This document shows, one piece after another, positions 32,398-42,832 of a stretch of 64,000 nt of DNA. This DNA comes from Phenylobacterium sp. RIFCSPHIGHO2_01_FULL_69_31 (GTDB lineage: Bacteria; Pseudomonadota; Alphaproteobacteria; Caulobacterales; Caulobacteraceae). Every line of letters starts with the position of its first letter. The first letter of the stretch is position 1. The notes under the pieces are model-generated. The model did no database searches. It saw nothing but the letters and a program-made list of their open reading frames with translations, and was not told the DNA's origin. Where the stretch lies: contig NZ_MHXN01000023.1 of NCBI RefSeq assembly GCF_001824475.1, forward strand, positions 1 through 64,000, given 5' to 3'. The position numbers were made by a program, and so were the translations under genes.

Positions 32398-34122
32398 ATG
32401 CGAAAGTGGCTCGCGTTTGCGCTTGCCTGGGCGCTGATCCTGGGGGGCGCGTTCCTGGCCCACCGGGTGCAGACCTCCAACGGCGCGGTGAAGGTCTCCG
32501 AGGTCCGGATCGCCGCCGAACAAGGCGTGACCGTCTCCGGCCTCTTGTACGTCCCGGCCACGGCGACGGCGGCCAGGCCCGCCCCGGCGGTCCTGGCCAG
32601 CCACGGCTACATCAACACCCGCGAGATGCAGAGCCCGTTCGCCATCGAGCTCAGCCGCCGCGGCTTCGTGGTGCTGGCCATGGACATGACGGGCCACGGC
32701 TATTCCGGCGGCATCGTCGGCACGGCCGATTTCGGCGGCCCGGCGGCGCTGCGCCATCTCCGAAGCCTGCCGTTCGTGGACAGGGCCAACGTCGGGCTCG
32801 AAGGGCACTCCATGGGCGGCGGGCCGATCCTGGCGGCCGCCGCCGAGCAGCCGGACGCCTATCGGTCCATCGTGCTGGAGGGCTCCACTCCCGGCCTGCT
32901 GGGCGCAAAGGCGCCGGCGGATCCGAAGAACCTCGCCGTCGTCTTCGGCCAGTACGACGAGTTCGCCGGCCTGATGTGGGGCGTGCCCAAGGGCTCGGAG
33001 ATCGGCGAATCCAAGAAGCTGCAGGCCCTCTTCGGCGTCACCGCCCCGGTCATGGAAGGCCGCATCTACGGAGACGTCGCCAAGGGTACAGCCCGCGTGC
33101 TCTACAATCCCCCGATCACCCACCCCTGGGAGCACTTCTCCGGCTCCGGCGTCGGCCGCGCCGTCGACTGGTTCGAGGCGACCCTGAAGCCCAGCGGGAC
33201 GCCCTCGCTCACCGGGCAGGTCTGGGTCTGGAAGGAGGTTGGCACCCTAGTCGCCTTCATCGGCCTGATCGGCCTGATCCTGGCCACCTTCGACCTCCTG
33301 CTGAGCAGCCGGTTCTTCGCCGACCTGAACCATCCCGCCGAGCCCGTCATGGAACGCCGCGACGGGCGATGGTGGACCTCCCTGGCCATCACCGCCGCCC
33401 TGCCGGCGCTGACCTACTTCCCGCTGATGAAGGTGGGGCAGCTCTTCTTCCCGATGGCGATCTTCCCGCAGTGGGTCCAGAACCAGCTCCTGGTCTGGGC
33501 GCTGGGCACGGCCCTGCTCACCCTGCTGATCGGCCTGGTGATCCGCCGCAAAGCGACCTTCACCAACCGCTGGGGCGTGGCGATCGCGGCCACGGTGGTG
33601 ACCATGGCGGTGGCCTACGGCTCCCTGGCCCTGGTCGATCACCTCTTCAAGGTGGACTACCGGTTCTGGGTCCTGGGGCTGAAGCCGCTGGACGCCGTGC
33701 GGGCCATGCAGCTGCCCGGCTACCTGATCCTCTGGAGCCTATTCTTCCTAGTCGCCATGCGCGCCTTCGCGGCCGCCATCCCGGTGAAGGGCGAGGGGCC
33801 CATGGCCGCCCTCGGCTGGGGCAAGATCGCCATGGCCCTGGGCTTCCTGGTTCTGGTGGCGTGGGAGTACGCCACCCTCTTCGCCACCGGCCTCCTGGCC
33901 ACGCCGACCGAGCCGCTGAACGTCATCGTCGCCATCCAGTTCGTGCCGTTGCTGGCGATCGTCGGCGTGATCGGCGCCTGGACCTACCGGCGGACGAACT
34001 CCTACGTCCCGGGGGCCCTGATCTGCGCCGTGCTGGTCAGCTGGTACATCACCTCGGGAACGGCGAACCACTGGCAGCCGGGGTTCGAGCCGCAGCTTCC
34101 GGGGGCGCCGGCAAAGCGGTGA
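32398..34122 (+). CDS. Membrane-anchored alpha/beta hydrolase with a multi-helix C-terminal domain
   Basis: This roughly 574-aa protein has an N-terminal membrane anchor (WLAFALAWALILGGAFLA). A hydrolase domain follows (about 40-270): PAPAVLASHGYINTREMQS, VLAMDMTGHGYSGG and the nucleophile GLEGHSMGGGPILAAAAEQ (Ser in GHSMG), with the His probably in HPWEHFSGSG. A C-terminal region of about eight hydrophobic helices comes after that. The start is ATG 32398, with GGAGG 8 nt upstream; ATG 32392 is too close to that site. The substrate is unknown; the fusion suggests action on lipid or membrane-associated esters. The last 74 bp overlap the convergent regulator gene. Confidence 0.78.
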   Translation: MRKWLAFALAWALILGGAFLAHRVQTSNGAVKVSEVRIAAEQGVTVSGLLYVPATATAARPAPAVLASHGYINTREMQSPFAIELSRRGFVVLAMDMTGHGYSGGIVGTADFGGPAALRHLRSLPFVDRANVGLEGHSMGGGPILAAAAEQPDAYRSIVLEGSTPGLLGAKAPADPKNLAVVFGQYDEFAGLMWGVPKGSEIGESKKLQALFGVTAPVMEGRIYGDVAKGTARVLYNPPITHPWEHFSGSGVGRAVDWFEATLKPSGTPSLTGQVWVWKEVGTLVAFIGLIGLILATFDLLLSSRFFADLNHPAEPVMERRDGRWWTSLAITAALPALTYFPLMKVGQLFFPMAIFPQWVQNQLLVWALGTALLTLLIGLVIRRKATFTNRWGVAIAATVVTMAVAYGSLALVDHLFKVDYRFWVLGLKPLDAVRAMQLPGYLILWSLFFLVAMRAFAAAIPVKGEGPMAALGWGKIAMALGFLVLVAWEYATLFATGLLATPTEPLNVIVAIQFVPLLAIVGVIGAWTYRRTNSYVPGALICAVLVSWYITSGTANHWQPGFEPQLPGAPAKR

Positions 34123-34732
34123 TCCGGTAGGCGCAACGGCGGGCGCCGGCCAGGATGTGGTCGGTGCGTTCGATCTCAACACCGGGCCCCAGCACCTGGC
34201 GGAACACCATCAACTCGGCGCGGCAGAATCCCTGGCAGGCGGCCGCCGCCGCGCAGATCGGGCAGTGATTTTCCACGAGGAGGAAGCCGCCGCCAGGGTC
34301 GGGCGACCAGTCGGCCATATAGCCTTCCGCCGTCCGAATCTCGGCCAGGCGGGCCACGCGGGCCTCCAGGCCCTCCGCGTCGGCCATCGCCTGGTCATAG
34401 CTCTCCGCCGTCGCGGTCTCGCGCCGGGCGATCATCCGCTCGACCCCTGCCTCGCCGAACTCGGCGCGCACGGCGGCCAGCATTTCCAGGGTGAGCTGGG
34501 CGTGGGTGTCGGGAAACCGGGCCTGGGCCGCGGGCGTCAGGGACCAGATGCGCCGTGGCCGGCCCACGCCGCGGCGTTCGTCGCGGTGGCAGACCAGTCC
34601 GTCGCCGACCAGGCGCTCCAGGTGCTGCAGGACCGCCTGGCGACTGATATTCAGCGCGCCCGCCAGGCCCAGGGTCTCGGCGGGACCCCGGCTCTTCAGT
34701 TGAAAAAGGATGCGGTCGGCGGGCGTATGCAT
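34049..34732 (-). CDS. SufR-like winged-helix regulator with a Cys cluster
   Basis: This 227-aa regulator has an N-terminal winged helix (RILFQLKSRGPAETLGLA, NISRQAVLQHLERLVGDGLV, RGVGRPRRIWSLT). The C-terminal ligand region contains LVENHCPICAAAAACQGFC and later GARRCAYRI. The four-Cys spacing CPxCxxxxxxCxxxC is that of SufR-type Fe-S repressors and relatives. It probably senses iron-sulfur or redox state (inference). The start was placed at ATG 34732; an in-frame start at 34753 exists. It is divergent from the MFS exporter, with a dyad at the boundary, so it is likely to regulate that gene and itself. Confidence 0.8.
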   Translation of the reverse strand: MHTPADRILFQLKSRGPAETLGLAGALNISRQAVLQHLERLVGDGLVCHRDERRGVGRPRRIWSLTPAAQARFPDTHAQLTLEMLAAVRAEFGEAGVERMIARRETATAESYDQAMADAEGLEARVARLAEIRTAEGYMADWSPDPGGGFLLVENHCPICAAAAACQGFCRAELMVFRQVLGPGVEIERTDHILAGARRCAYRITALPAPPEAAARTPAASGSPFPR

Positions 34733-34754
34733 TTGACAATCTGATGATTGCAAA
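34732..34754. promoter_or_regulatory. Operator-like dyad between the SufR-like gene and the MFS gene
   Basis: TTTGACAATC (34732-34741) faces GATTGCAAA (34746-34754) across TGAT, a dyad with one extra base in one arm. It abuts the regulator start and lies 30 bp before the MFS start, a suitable place for autoregulation and control of the exporter. Confidence 0.45.
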
Positions 34755-34783
34755 ATCAGCAGGCGCCGTCTACCAGATTTGAC

Positions 34784-36202
34784 ATGTCCGAGGTTGTCGA
34801 AAAGAGCGATGCGCGCGCCAACAGTTGGGGCGACCTGCTGGCCGAGAGGCGCCTTCCGCGCTTCGCCCTGATCTGCCTGGGCGTCTGGCTCAACGCCGCC
34901 GACAGCCTAGTCACCGCCACCATCCTGCCCAGCGTCGGCGCCGACCTGGGCGGCTACGCCTATTTCTCCTGGGCGACCGCGGGCTTCTTCGTGGGCGCCA
35001 TCCTGGCCGGCGCCAGCTCAGGGCGCCTTTCCGAGATGTTCGGCCTGCGGTCGGCCACGGCGCTGGCCGGCGTGGTGATGGTTCTGGGTTGCGTGATGAG
35101 CGCGGCGGCGCCCGACGTGGGCTGGTTCCTGGCCGGGCGGCTCGTCCAGGGCCTGGGATCCGGCTGGATCTCGGGCTTCGCCATGGTGGCCATCGCCATG
35201 CTGTTCCCGGAGCGCCACCTGGCCCGGGTGTTCGCGGCCGTCACCTTCGTCTGGGGCATCGCCACGGTGCTGGGGCCCCTCTTCGGCGGGGTGGTGGTCG
35301 AGGCGGGCCACTGGCGCGACGTCTTCTGGCTGTTCGCGGCCCAGGCCGGCGTGTTCAGCGCAGCGACGCTCTGGCTGCTGGGCGGGGCGTCCAAGCCGTC
35401 CGGCGGGCCGGGGATACCCTGGCTGCAGCTGGGCGTGCTGGGCCTGGCCGTCGCGGCCATCGCCGTCGCCGATCTCGCGCCGACCGCCCTTGGCTCCATC
35501 GGGCTCGTGGTCGCCGGCCTCGCCGTCCTGGTGCTGGTCGTCCGGATCGACGCCCGGGCCCGCATCCGCCTGCTGCCGCACCGGGCGGGCGACCTCTCGA
35601 CCGTCTGCGGCTCGGGCTACCTCGCCATGTTCGCCCTGACCGCGGCCTCCATGGGCTTCGCCATCTACGGCCCGCCGATCCTGCAGCACCTGCGCGGATA
35701 TTCGCCGCTCGTCGCCGGCTATGCCATCGGGGCGGAGTCCATGGCCTGGACCGTCTCGGCCATGGCCGTGGCCGGGGCGACCGGCGTCTGGGACACCCGC
35801 TGGACGCGTCTGGGCGTGGTGCTGCTTGTGATCAGCCTGGTGATCCTGGCCCTCACCATGGCCGACGGGCACATCGCGTGGGTGCTGACCGGCGGGTCGC
35901 TGCTGGGCGCGGCCTTTGGGTTCTCCTGGGCCTTCATGAGCCGCCGGCTGCTGGCCGCCCTCTCGGACGAGGATCGCGCCATCGGCTCCTCGGCCATCAT
36001 GGCGGTGCGCCAGACCGGCGGCGCGGCTGGCGCGGCGATCTCGGGCGTCGCGGCCAACCTCGTCGGCTTCTCGGACGGACTCACCGACGCCAGCGCCCGC
36101 GGCGCCGGCTTCTGGGTGTTCGCCGCGGTGATCCCGCTGGCCCTCGTCGGCGCCTGGGCGACGTTCCGGATGACCGGTTCGGCAACAAGCGTCGCCTCCT
36201 AG
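34784..36202 (+). CDS. MFS transporter, multidrug exporter type
   Basis: The inner-membrane protein has about 472 aa and roughly 12-14 hydrophobic helices. The MFS signature loop between helices 2 and 3 is GRLSEMFGLRSATALAG, and the antiporter motif in helix 5 reads GIATVLGPLFGGVVVEAGHWR. The first helix segment (LNAADSLVTATILPSVGADLG) is typical of the EmrB/QacA-like DHA group. The start is ATG 34784 (MSEVVEK). It is divergent from the SufR-like regulator, which probably controls it. The cargo is unknown. Confidence 0.85.
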   Translation: MSEVVEKSDARANSWGDLLAERRLPRFALICLGVWLNAADSLVTATILPSVGADLGGYAYFSWATAGFFVGAILAGASSGRLSEMFGLRSATALAGVVMVLGCVMSAAAPDVGWFLAGRLVQGLGSGWISGFAMVAIAMLFPERHLARVFAAVTFVWGIATVLGPLFGGVVVEAGHWRDVFWLFAAQAGVFSAATLWLLGGASKPSGGPGIPWLQLGVLGLAVAAIAVADLAPTALGSIGLVVAGLAVLVLVVRIDARARIRLLPHRAGDLSTVCGSGYLAMFALTAASMGFAIYGPPILQHLRGYSPLVAGYAIGAESMAWTVSAMAVAGATGVWDTRWTRLGVVLLVISLVILALTMADGHIAWVLTGGSLLGAAFGFSWAFMSRRLLAALSDEDRAIGSSAIMAVRQTGGAAGAAISGVAANLVGFSDGLTDASARGAGFWVFAAVIPLALVGAWATFRMTGSATSVAS

Positions 36203-36293
36203 GAGTCTTCGGGTCGCCCCAGGATTGCATTTCGACCCAAGCGCGGTTTTGATCCGCCGCGTGAGTCCCACCGGTGAGCGCGATCCCGAAATC

Positions 36294-37156
36294 ATGACCC
36301 GCCGCGACAGAGTGCTCGCGGGGCTGTCGTTCGCCTTCCTGCTCGACGAGATGGCGACGGGCGTGGGCGGGCTCGATCCCTTGGACGCCCTGCTGGTCCT
36401 GGCGATCAACCAGGCCAACATCGCCCCGCTCACCCGCGACCACGACGCCCGGGCGCGGTATGGCTCCCTGGACACCCCCGCGCCCGATGGCGCGCGCCGG
36501 CCGGTCAGCATGAACGCGGTCGCCGCGTCCCTGGGCCTGCCGTTCGAGACCGTGCGCCGCCGCATCCGCCGCCTGGCCGCCGCCCAGGTCTGCAATCTCT
36601 CGGCCGAGGGCGCGGTCGTCCCGGCCAGTTTCCTGGCCTCCCCCAGCTATATCCAGTCGGTGGTGGAGGGGCACGAGCGCCTGCGCCGCTTCTATCGCGA
36701 GATGGACGCCGCCGGACTGGTCGAACAACTCCCGCCGCCGGCGTTCGACACCGACGACATTCCCATCCGCGCCGCCGCCCGACTGCTGGCCGACTACATC
36801 CTGCGCGCCTCCGAGGGGCTGATGCGCGAGGCGGGCAATGTGATCTCGCTGCTGGCCCTGGTCGCCCTGCTGGCTGCCGCGCTTCGGGACGAGGGCCGGG
36901 CGGACGGCCACCGCCGCGCCACCTCCGTCCGCCAGATCGCCATGACGCTGAAACTCTCCCCCGAGACCGTCCGGCGGCACGGCGCGGAGCTGGTCGAGGA
37001 GGGGCTGTGCATCCGCACCGCCGCGGGCCTGCTGATCCCGGAGGAAGCCTTCGACCGGCCGGGCATGCGCCGGCTGCTGGCCGAGAACGCCGCGAACGTC
37101 CAGCGCCTGCTGGCCGGTCTCGCCGAGCGCGGCGTGATCCGCGCCTGGGATGGGGC

Positions 37157-37160
<4 letters not shown>
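36294..37160 (+). CDS. Protein with two helix-turn-helix domains
   Basis: The roughly 288-aa cytoplasmic protein is not assigned to a named family. It has two similar halves: VSMNAVAASLGLPFETVRRR followed by IRRLAAAQVC (about 75-105), and TSVRQIAMTLKLSPETVRRH followed by GAELVEEGLC (about 205-235). Each looks like an HTH with the same PFETVRRR/SPETVRRH recognition helix. The N-terminal FLLDEMATGV and the central FYREMDAAGLVEQL segments may be helical dimer parts. The start is uncertain: ATG 36294 was chosen, and the frame is open back to TTG 36225. The stop overlaps lysC by 4 bp (convergent). Confidence 0.65.
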
Positions 37161-38404
<1,244 letters not shown>

Positions 38405-38524
38405 GGACTTGCGATCGGTACCCGTTGCTGCGCCGCCGAAGGGCGCAGCCTTCTAGCGACGCGCGACGCGTACGGCAACGCCCGGAATCTTTCGTTTTCG
38501 CCGCCGGGCGGGGTAGAAGGGGGC

Positions 38525-39283
38525 ATGACTTCCCAAGGCGCCGCCCGTTCAAGCATCGATCCTGCCGAGGTCGAGACGTTCTCGAAGATCGCAGCGGAGT
38601 GGTGGAACCCCCGCGGCAAGTTCGCGCCCCTGCACAAGTTCAATCCGGTCCGGCTGGGCTTCATCCGCGACCAGGCGCTGTACCGCTTCAGCCGCGACCC
38701 GGCGGCGCGACGGCCCTTCGAGGGCCTGCGCCTGCTCGACATCGGCTGCGGCGGCGGCCTGCTGTCCGAGCCCATGACCCGGCTGGGATTCCAGGTCACC
38801 GGCGTCGACGCGTCCGAGCGCAACATCGCAACCGCCGCCACCCACGCCGCCGAACAGGGCCTGGAGATCGACTACCGCGCCTCCACCGCCGAGGCCTTGC
38901 TGGCGGCGGGCGAGCCGCCGTTCGACGTGATCCTCAACATGGAGGTGATCGAGCACGTGGCCGATCCGGCGGCCTATCTCCAGGACTGCGCACGGCTGCT
39001 GAAACCCGGCGGACTGATGGTCGTCGCCACCCTCAACCGCACGCTCAAGGCGCTCGCCCTGGCCAAGATCGGGGCGGAATATGTGCTGCGCTGGTTGCCG
39101 GTTGGCGCCCACGACTGGTCGAAATTCCTGAAGCCCAACGAAATCCGCGACTTCCTGTCGTCCGAGCCGGTCGTTGTGGACGGCCCCTTCGGCGTCGTAT
39201 TCAACCCGCTGACCGGCCGATGGACGGAATCGGCCGACACGGACGTGAACTACATGATGACGGTGGTCCGCGACGCGGCGTGA
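38525..39283 (+). CDS. ubiG: Ubiquinone biosynthesis O-methyltransferase
   Basis: The 252-aa SAM methyltransferase performs the two O-methylations of ubiquinone synthesis. It has [19 protein letters not shown] at the N-terminus, then [17 protein letters not shown], the SAM motif [19 protein letters not shown] and [18 protein letters not shown]. It ends with [20 protein letters not shown] and [17 protein letters not shown], which separate UbiG from other methyltransferases. It is divergent from lysC. Confidence 0.94.
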   Translation: MTSQGAARSSIDPAEVETFSKIAAEWWNPRGKFAPLHKFNPVRLGFIRDQALYRFSRDPAARRPFEGLRLLDIGCGGGLLSEPMTRLGFQVTGVDASERNIATAATHAAEQGLEIDYRASTAEALLAAGEPPFDVILNMEVIEHVADPAAYLQDCARLLKPGGLMVVATLNRTLKALALAKIGAEYVLRWLPVGAHDWSKFLKPNEIRDFLSSEPVVVDGPFGVVFNPLTGRWTESADTDVNYMMTVVRDAA

Positions 39284-39329
39284 CGGGGCGCGCCGGTTCG
39301 CAGGGCCTTGGGGCGGTTTAGGAGATTCC

Positions 39330-40133
39330 ATGCCTTCGCTTCGCGTGCTCGGGCACGCCTTCCGCGCCTGGCGGCGGAACAAGACATGGGCCAAGCATGA
39401 GCCCGAGACCCCGTACCTCGCCGATCTGCTCTCGGGCGCGCCGGTGTGCCTGCACGTGGGCGCCAGCGATGGGCGCCACTCGTATGTGATGACCCAGGTG
39501 GCGCCCAAGGCGCGCATCTACGCCTTCGAGCCGTCGGCCTTCGCCTTCGAGGTGCTGAAAGTCGCCATCGCCTGGCACCGGATCGGCAAGCAGGTCACCG
39601 CCATCCACGCCGCCGTGGCCGATAAGCCCGGCGAGCTCTTGCTCGTGACCCCCAAGAAGACCTCGGGACGCATGGGCCGCGCCTACGCCTACGTGGCCGA
39701 GACCCGCCCGAACGGCCCCGCCCGTCCGGACCTGGACGACACCGGCATGGACGTCCAGCCGACGCCCGTGATCACCCTCGACGCCTTTTGCGCCGAGCAT
39801 GGGATCGACCGCGTCGACTTCATCCGCATGGACATCGAGGGCGCGGAACTTCGGGCGCTGATGGGCGCGGTGAAGATCCTCGACCGGGACCTTCCGCACG
39901 TCCTGCTCGAGATCCACCCCGACATGCTCCAGGCCCGCTTCGGCGCCTCGGGCGAGGCGGTGCTCGATATCTTCCGCGACCGCGGGTACCGCATGTTCGC
40001 GCTGAACGGCGACCGGCTCGAGGAGCGGACGACCCTGGTCGAAGGCCTCCCCTGGAAGGACTACTTCTTCATCCACCCCAACCGCGCCGCCCGCCTCCCG
40101 GACGGCGTCTTCAAGGCCCGGATGGCGGCGTAG
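39330..40133 (+). CDS. FkbM-family methyltransferase
   Basis: The 267-aa protein has a Rossmann SAM site, VCLHVGASDGRHSYVMTQVA, and the FkbM pattern RIYAFEPSAFAFEVLKV. VTAIHAAVADKPGELLL, RVDFIRMDIEGAELRALMGA and HVLLEIHPDML follow. Members methylate hydroxyl groups on glycans, polyketides or other small molecules; the acceptor here is unknown. It is 46 bp after ubiG in the same direction and may be co-transcribed with it. Confidence 0.85.
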   Translation: MPSLRVLGHAFRAWRRNKTWAKHEPETPYLADLLSGAPVCLHVGASDGRHSYVMTQVAPKARIYAFEPSAFAFEVLKVAIAWHRIGKQVTAIHAAVADKPGELLLVTPKKTSGRMGRAYAYVAETRPNGPARPDLDDTGMDVQPTPVITLDAFCAEHGIDRVDFIRMDIEGAELRALMGAVKILDRDLPHVLLEIHPDMLQARFGASGEAVLDIFRDRGYRMFALNGDRLEERTTLVEGLPWKDYFFIHPNRAARLPDGVFKARMAA

Positions 40134-40203
40134 CGCGCGGGGCCTTCGCCGCAGGCTGCGGGCGCCTTAGCCTGCGGGGCAAACGCGAAGGAAACGCCTG
40201 CCC

Positions 40204-41817
40204 ATGCTCGCCCTGATGATGGATCGTCCGCTCACGTTGCCGTCGATCCTGGAGCACGCTGCGCTCTACCATGGCGACCGGGAGGTGGTGACGCGCACGG
40301 TCGAGGGGCCGATCCACCGCTACGGCTATGCGGACGCGCTCTCCCGCGCCAAGCGGATGGCAAAGGCGTTGCTGGCGCTGGGCGTGAAGCCGGGCGACCG
40401 GGTGGCGACCCTGGCCTGGAGCACGCATCGTCACTTCGAGCTCTATTTCGCGGTCACCGGCATCGGGGCGGTGCTGCACACCATCAACCCGCGCCTGCAT
40501 CCGGACCAGGTAGTCTGGGTCGCCGACCACGCCGAGGACAGCCTGCTGCTGTTCGACATCACCTTCTCGGATCTGGTGGCCGAGATCGGGCCGCGGATGG
40601 CGACCGTGAAGACCTTCGTGGCGATGACCGACGCCGCCCACGCCCCGCCCGGCGTCCTGGTCTACGAGGACCTGCTGGCGGCGCAGGACGACGACTTCGC
40701 CTGGCCCGACATCGACGAGCGGCAGGCCTCGGGCCTCTGCTACACCTCCGGCACCACGGGCAATCCGAAGGGGGTGCTCTACGGCCACCGCTCGACGGTG
40801 CTGCACGCCCTGGCCCTGGCGCTGCCCGACGCCTTCGACCTGTCGGCCCGTGACGTGGTGATGCCCTGCGCCCAGATGTACCACGCCAACGCCTGGTGCA
40901 CGCCCTACGCCGCACCCCTGGTCGGGGCCAAGCTGGTGCTGCCGGGCCGGGCGCTGGACGGGCCCAGCATCGCCGAGCTCATCGAGGCCCAGCGGGTGAC
41001 CTTCCTGCTGGGCGTGCCGACGATCTGGGTGGGAGTCGCCGACCACCTCGACCAGACCGGCGGCCAGATCACGACGGTGAAGACCACCGCCGTCGGCGGC
41101 TCGGCGCCCACCGCCGCCCTGATCGCGCGCATCGAGGACCGGCTGGGCGGCAAGGTCCGCCAGATTTGGGGCATGACCGAGACCTCGCCGCTCGGCGTCA
41201 TCAACACCGCCCTGCCCACCCACGCGGCCGAGACGCCGGCGGCCGCGCTGCAGCGCAAGCTGAAGCAAGGGCGGGGCCTCTGGGGCGTGGAGCTGCGGAT
41301 CGTGGGGGAGGACGGCCAGCCGCTGCCCCGCGACGGCAAGAGCGCCGGCGCCCTGCAGGTGCGCGGCCCCTGGGTCGCCTCGGCCTATTTCAAGCAGGAC
41401 GGCGCCGCCGCCTTCACCGCCGACGGCTGGTTCGACACCGGCGACATCGCCACCATCGATCCCGAGGGCTACCTGCGCCTGACCGACCGGGCCAAGGACG
41501 TGATCAAGTCCGGCGGCGAATGGATCTCGACCCTCGACCTCGAAGAGGCCGTCTGCTCCCATCCCGCGGTCGCCATGGCCGCCGCGGTCGGCATGCCGCA
41601 TCCGAAATGGGACGAGCGGCCGCTGCTGCTGGTCACCCTGCGCCCCGGCCAGACCGCCGATCCCGAGGCGCTGAAGGCCCATGTCGCCGAGCGGGTGGCG
41701 AAGTGGTGGACGCCGGACGAGGTCCGGATCGTCGAGGCCCTGCCCATCGGCCCCACCGGCAAGGTGCTGAAACGCGAGCTGCGTGAGGCGCTGGCGACAC
41801 AGGCGCCCGCCCAATGA
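40204..41817 (+). CDS. Acyl-CoA ligase (AMP-binding)
   Basis: The 537-aa ANL-superfamily enzyme activates a carboxylic acid with ATP and CoA. Core motifs are GLCYTSGTTGNPKGVLYGHR (P-loop), QIWGMTETSPLG (A5), WFDTGDIATIDPEGYLRLTD (A7), RAKDVIKSGGEWIST (A8) and PIGPTGKVLKRELRE (A10, with the catalytic Lys). The arrangement resembles medium/long-chain fatty acyl-CoA synthetases (FadD3/AlkK type). It is followed 88 bp later by an alpha/beta hydrolase, but no clear pathway is shown. Confidence 0.92.
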   Translation: MLALMMDRPLTLPSILEHAALYHGDREVVTRTVEGPIHRYGYADALSRAKRMAKALLALGVKPGDRVATLAWSTHRHFELYFAVTGIGAVLHTINPRLHPDQVVWVADHAEDSLLLFDITFSDLVAEIGPRMATVKTFVAMTDAAHAPPGVLVYEDLLAAQDDDFAWPDIDERQASGLCYTSGTTGNPKGVLYGHRSTVLHALALALPDAFDLSARDVVMPCAQMYHANAWCTPYAAPLVGAKLVLPGRALDGPSIAELIEAQRVTFLLGVPTIWVGVADHLDQTGGQITTVKTTAVGGSAPTAALIARIEDRLGGKVRQIWGMTETSPLGVINTALPTHAAETPAAALQRKLKQGRGLWGVELRIVGEDGQPLPRDGKSAGALQVRGPWVASAYFKQDGAAAFTADGWFDTGDIATIDPEGYLRLTDRAKDVIKSGGEWISTLDLEEAVCSHPAVAMAAAVGMPHPKWDERPLLLVTLRPGQTADPEALKAHVAERVAKWWTPDEVRIVEALPIGPTGKVLKRELREALATQAPAQ

Positions 41818-41905
41818 GCGCATGACCAAAAGCTCACAGAACTCCTGGCTTGCACCGTGCGTTAGGCTTCCCAGGTGACACTGTAGAGCCAGTCGGAGGT
41901 CGGGT

Positions 41906-42832
41906 TTGGCCAGGAAACGTCCCAAGGGACTGATTGCGATGGGCTGGGCCGCGGTCGAAGCGGCGGCCAAGGGTCGAACCGAGCACGTTCCGACCTCGGC
42001 CGACTATCCCGAGGACGTGGTCCGGCGGACCAGCTTCGTCTCCGGCGGCGGCCACGGCTGGCGCATCTCGGCGCTGGAGACGCCGCGAGTCCTGCCGCCG
42101 CCGTGGAAGATCGTGGTGATCACCGGCGCCCCGTCCTGGGCCGAATACTGGGCCGAGACCCTGGCCGAGCTGCCGCCGGACCGCGAGATGATCGTGGTGG
42201 ACCGGCCGGGCTACGCCGCCTCCGAGCCGCTGCACCCCGTCACCGACATACGCGTCCAGGCCGAGGCGCTGGCCCCCGTCCTCAAGGCCCGGCCCGGCCA
42301 GAAGGTGCTGCTGGTGGGCCAGAGCTATGGCGCGGCCATCGCCTCCATCATGGCCGAGCAGAACCCGGGCAAGGTCGCGGGGCTGGTCCTGCTGTCCGGC
42401 TTCTTCGGGGAAGCCGGGCCCACGGCGCGCTGGCTGCTGGACCTGGGCGGCAAGGCGCTGAAGATGATCCCGCGCGACCTGCGCCATGCCGTCATCGAGG
42501 TGACAGGGCAGAAGCCGCAACTGCGCCACGCCAAGCGCGCGCTCGCCAAGCTGAATATCCCGATCCACATGATCCACGGCGACAAGGACGACTTCGCGCC
42601 GCTCGAGGCCGCCGAGAAGCTGGCCGAGGAGACGGTGACCCGCCGACCCATCCGCGTGGTCCGCACAGAGGGCGCCAACCACTTCCTGAACGACGGTCCC
42701 GCCGAGATCTTGATCGCGGCCCTGGAATCCTGCATCCCGCAGCGGGGTGCCGGCTGGACCTTCCGCTGGCCCAAGCTGCCCCAGCTCTGGCCGGTCAAGC
42801 TGGGCAAGCCCGCGCCGCTGCAGGTGAGTTAG
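41906..42832 (+). CDS. Alpha/beta hydrolase
   Basis: The 308-aa hydrolase has VVITGAPSWAEYWAETLAEL (oxyanion region), MIVVDRPGYAASEPLHPV, the nucleophile elbow VLLVGQSYGAAIASIMAEQ (Ser in GQSYG), IHMIHGDKDDFAPLEA (acid) and EGANHFLNDGP (His). The start is TTG 41906, with GGAGG 6 nt upstream (41895-41899). A basic N-terminus (ARKRPKG) precedes a weakly hydrophobic stretch; it is probably cytoplasmic or loosely membrane-bound. It follows the acyl-CoA ligase and converges with the chromate transporter (4-bp overlap of stops). Confidence 0.83.
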   Translation: MARKRPKGLIAMGWAAVEAAAKGRTEHVPTSADYPEDVVRRTSFVSGGGHGWRISALETPRVLPPPWKIVVITGAPSWAEYWAETLAELPPDREMIVVDRPGYAASEPLHPVTDIRVQAEALAPVLKARPGQKVLLVGQSYGAAIASIMAEQNPGKVAGLVLLSGFFGEAGPTARWLLDLGGKALKMIPRDLRHAVIEVTGQKPQLRHAKRALAKLNIPIHMIHGDKDDFAPLEAAEKLAEETVTRRPIRVVRTEGANHFLNDGPAEILIAALESCIPQRGAGWTFRWPKLPQLWPVKLGKPAPLQVS

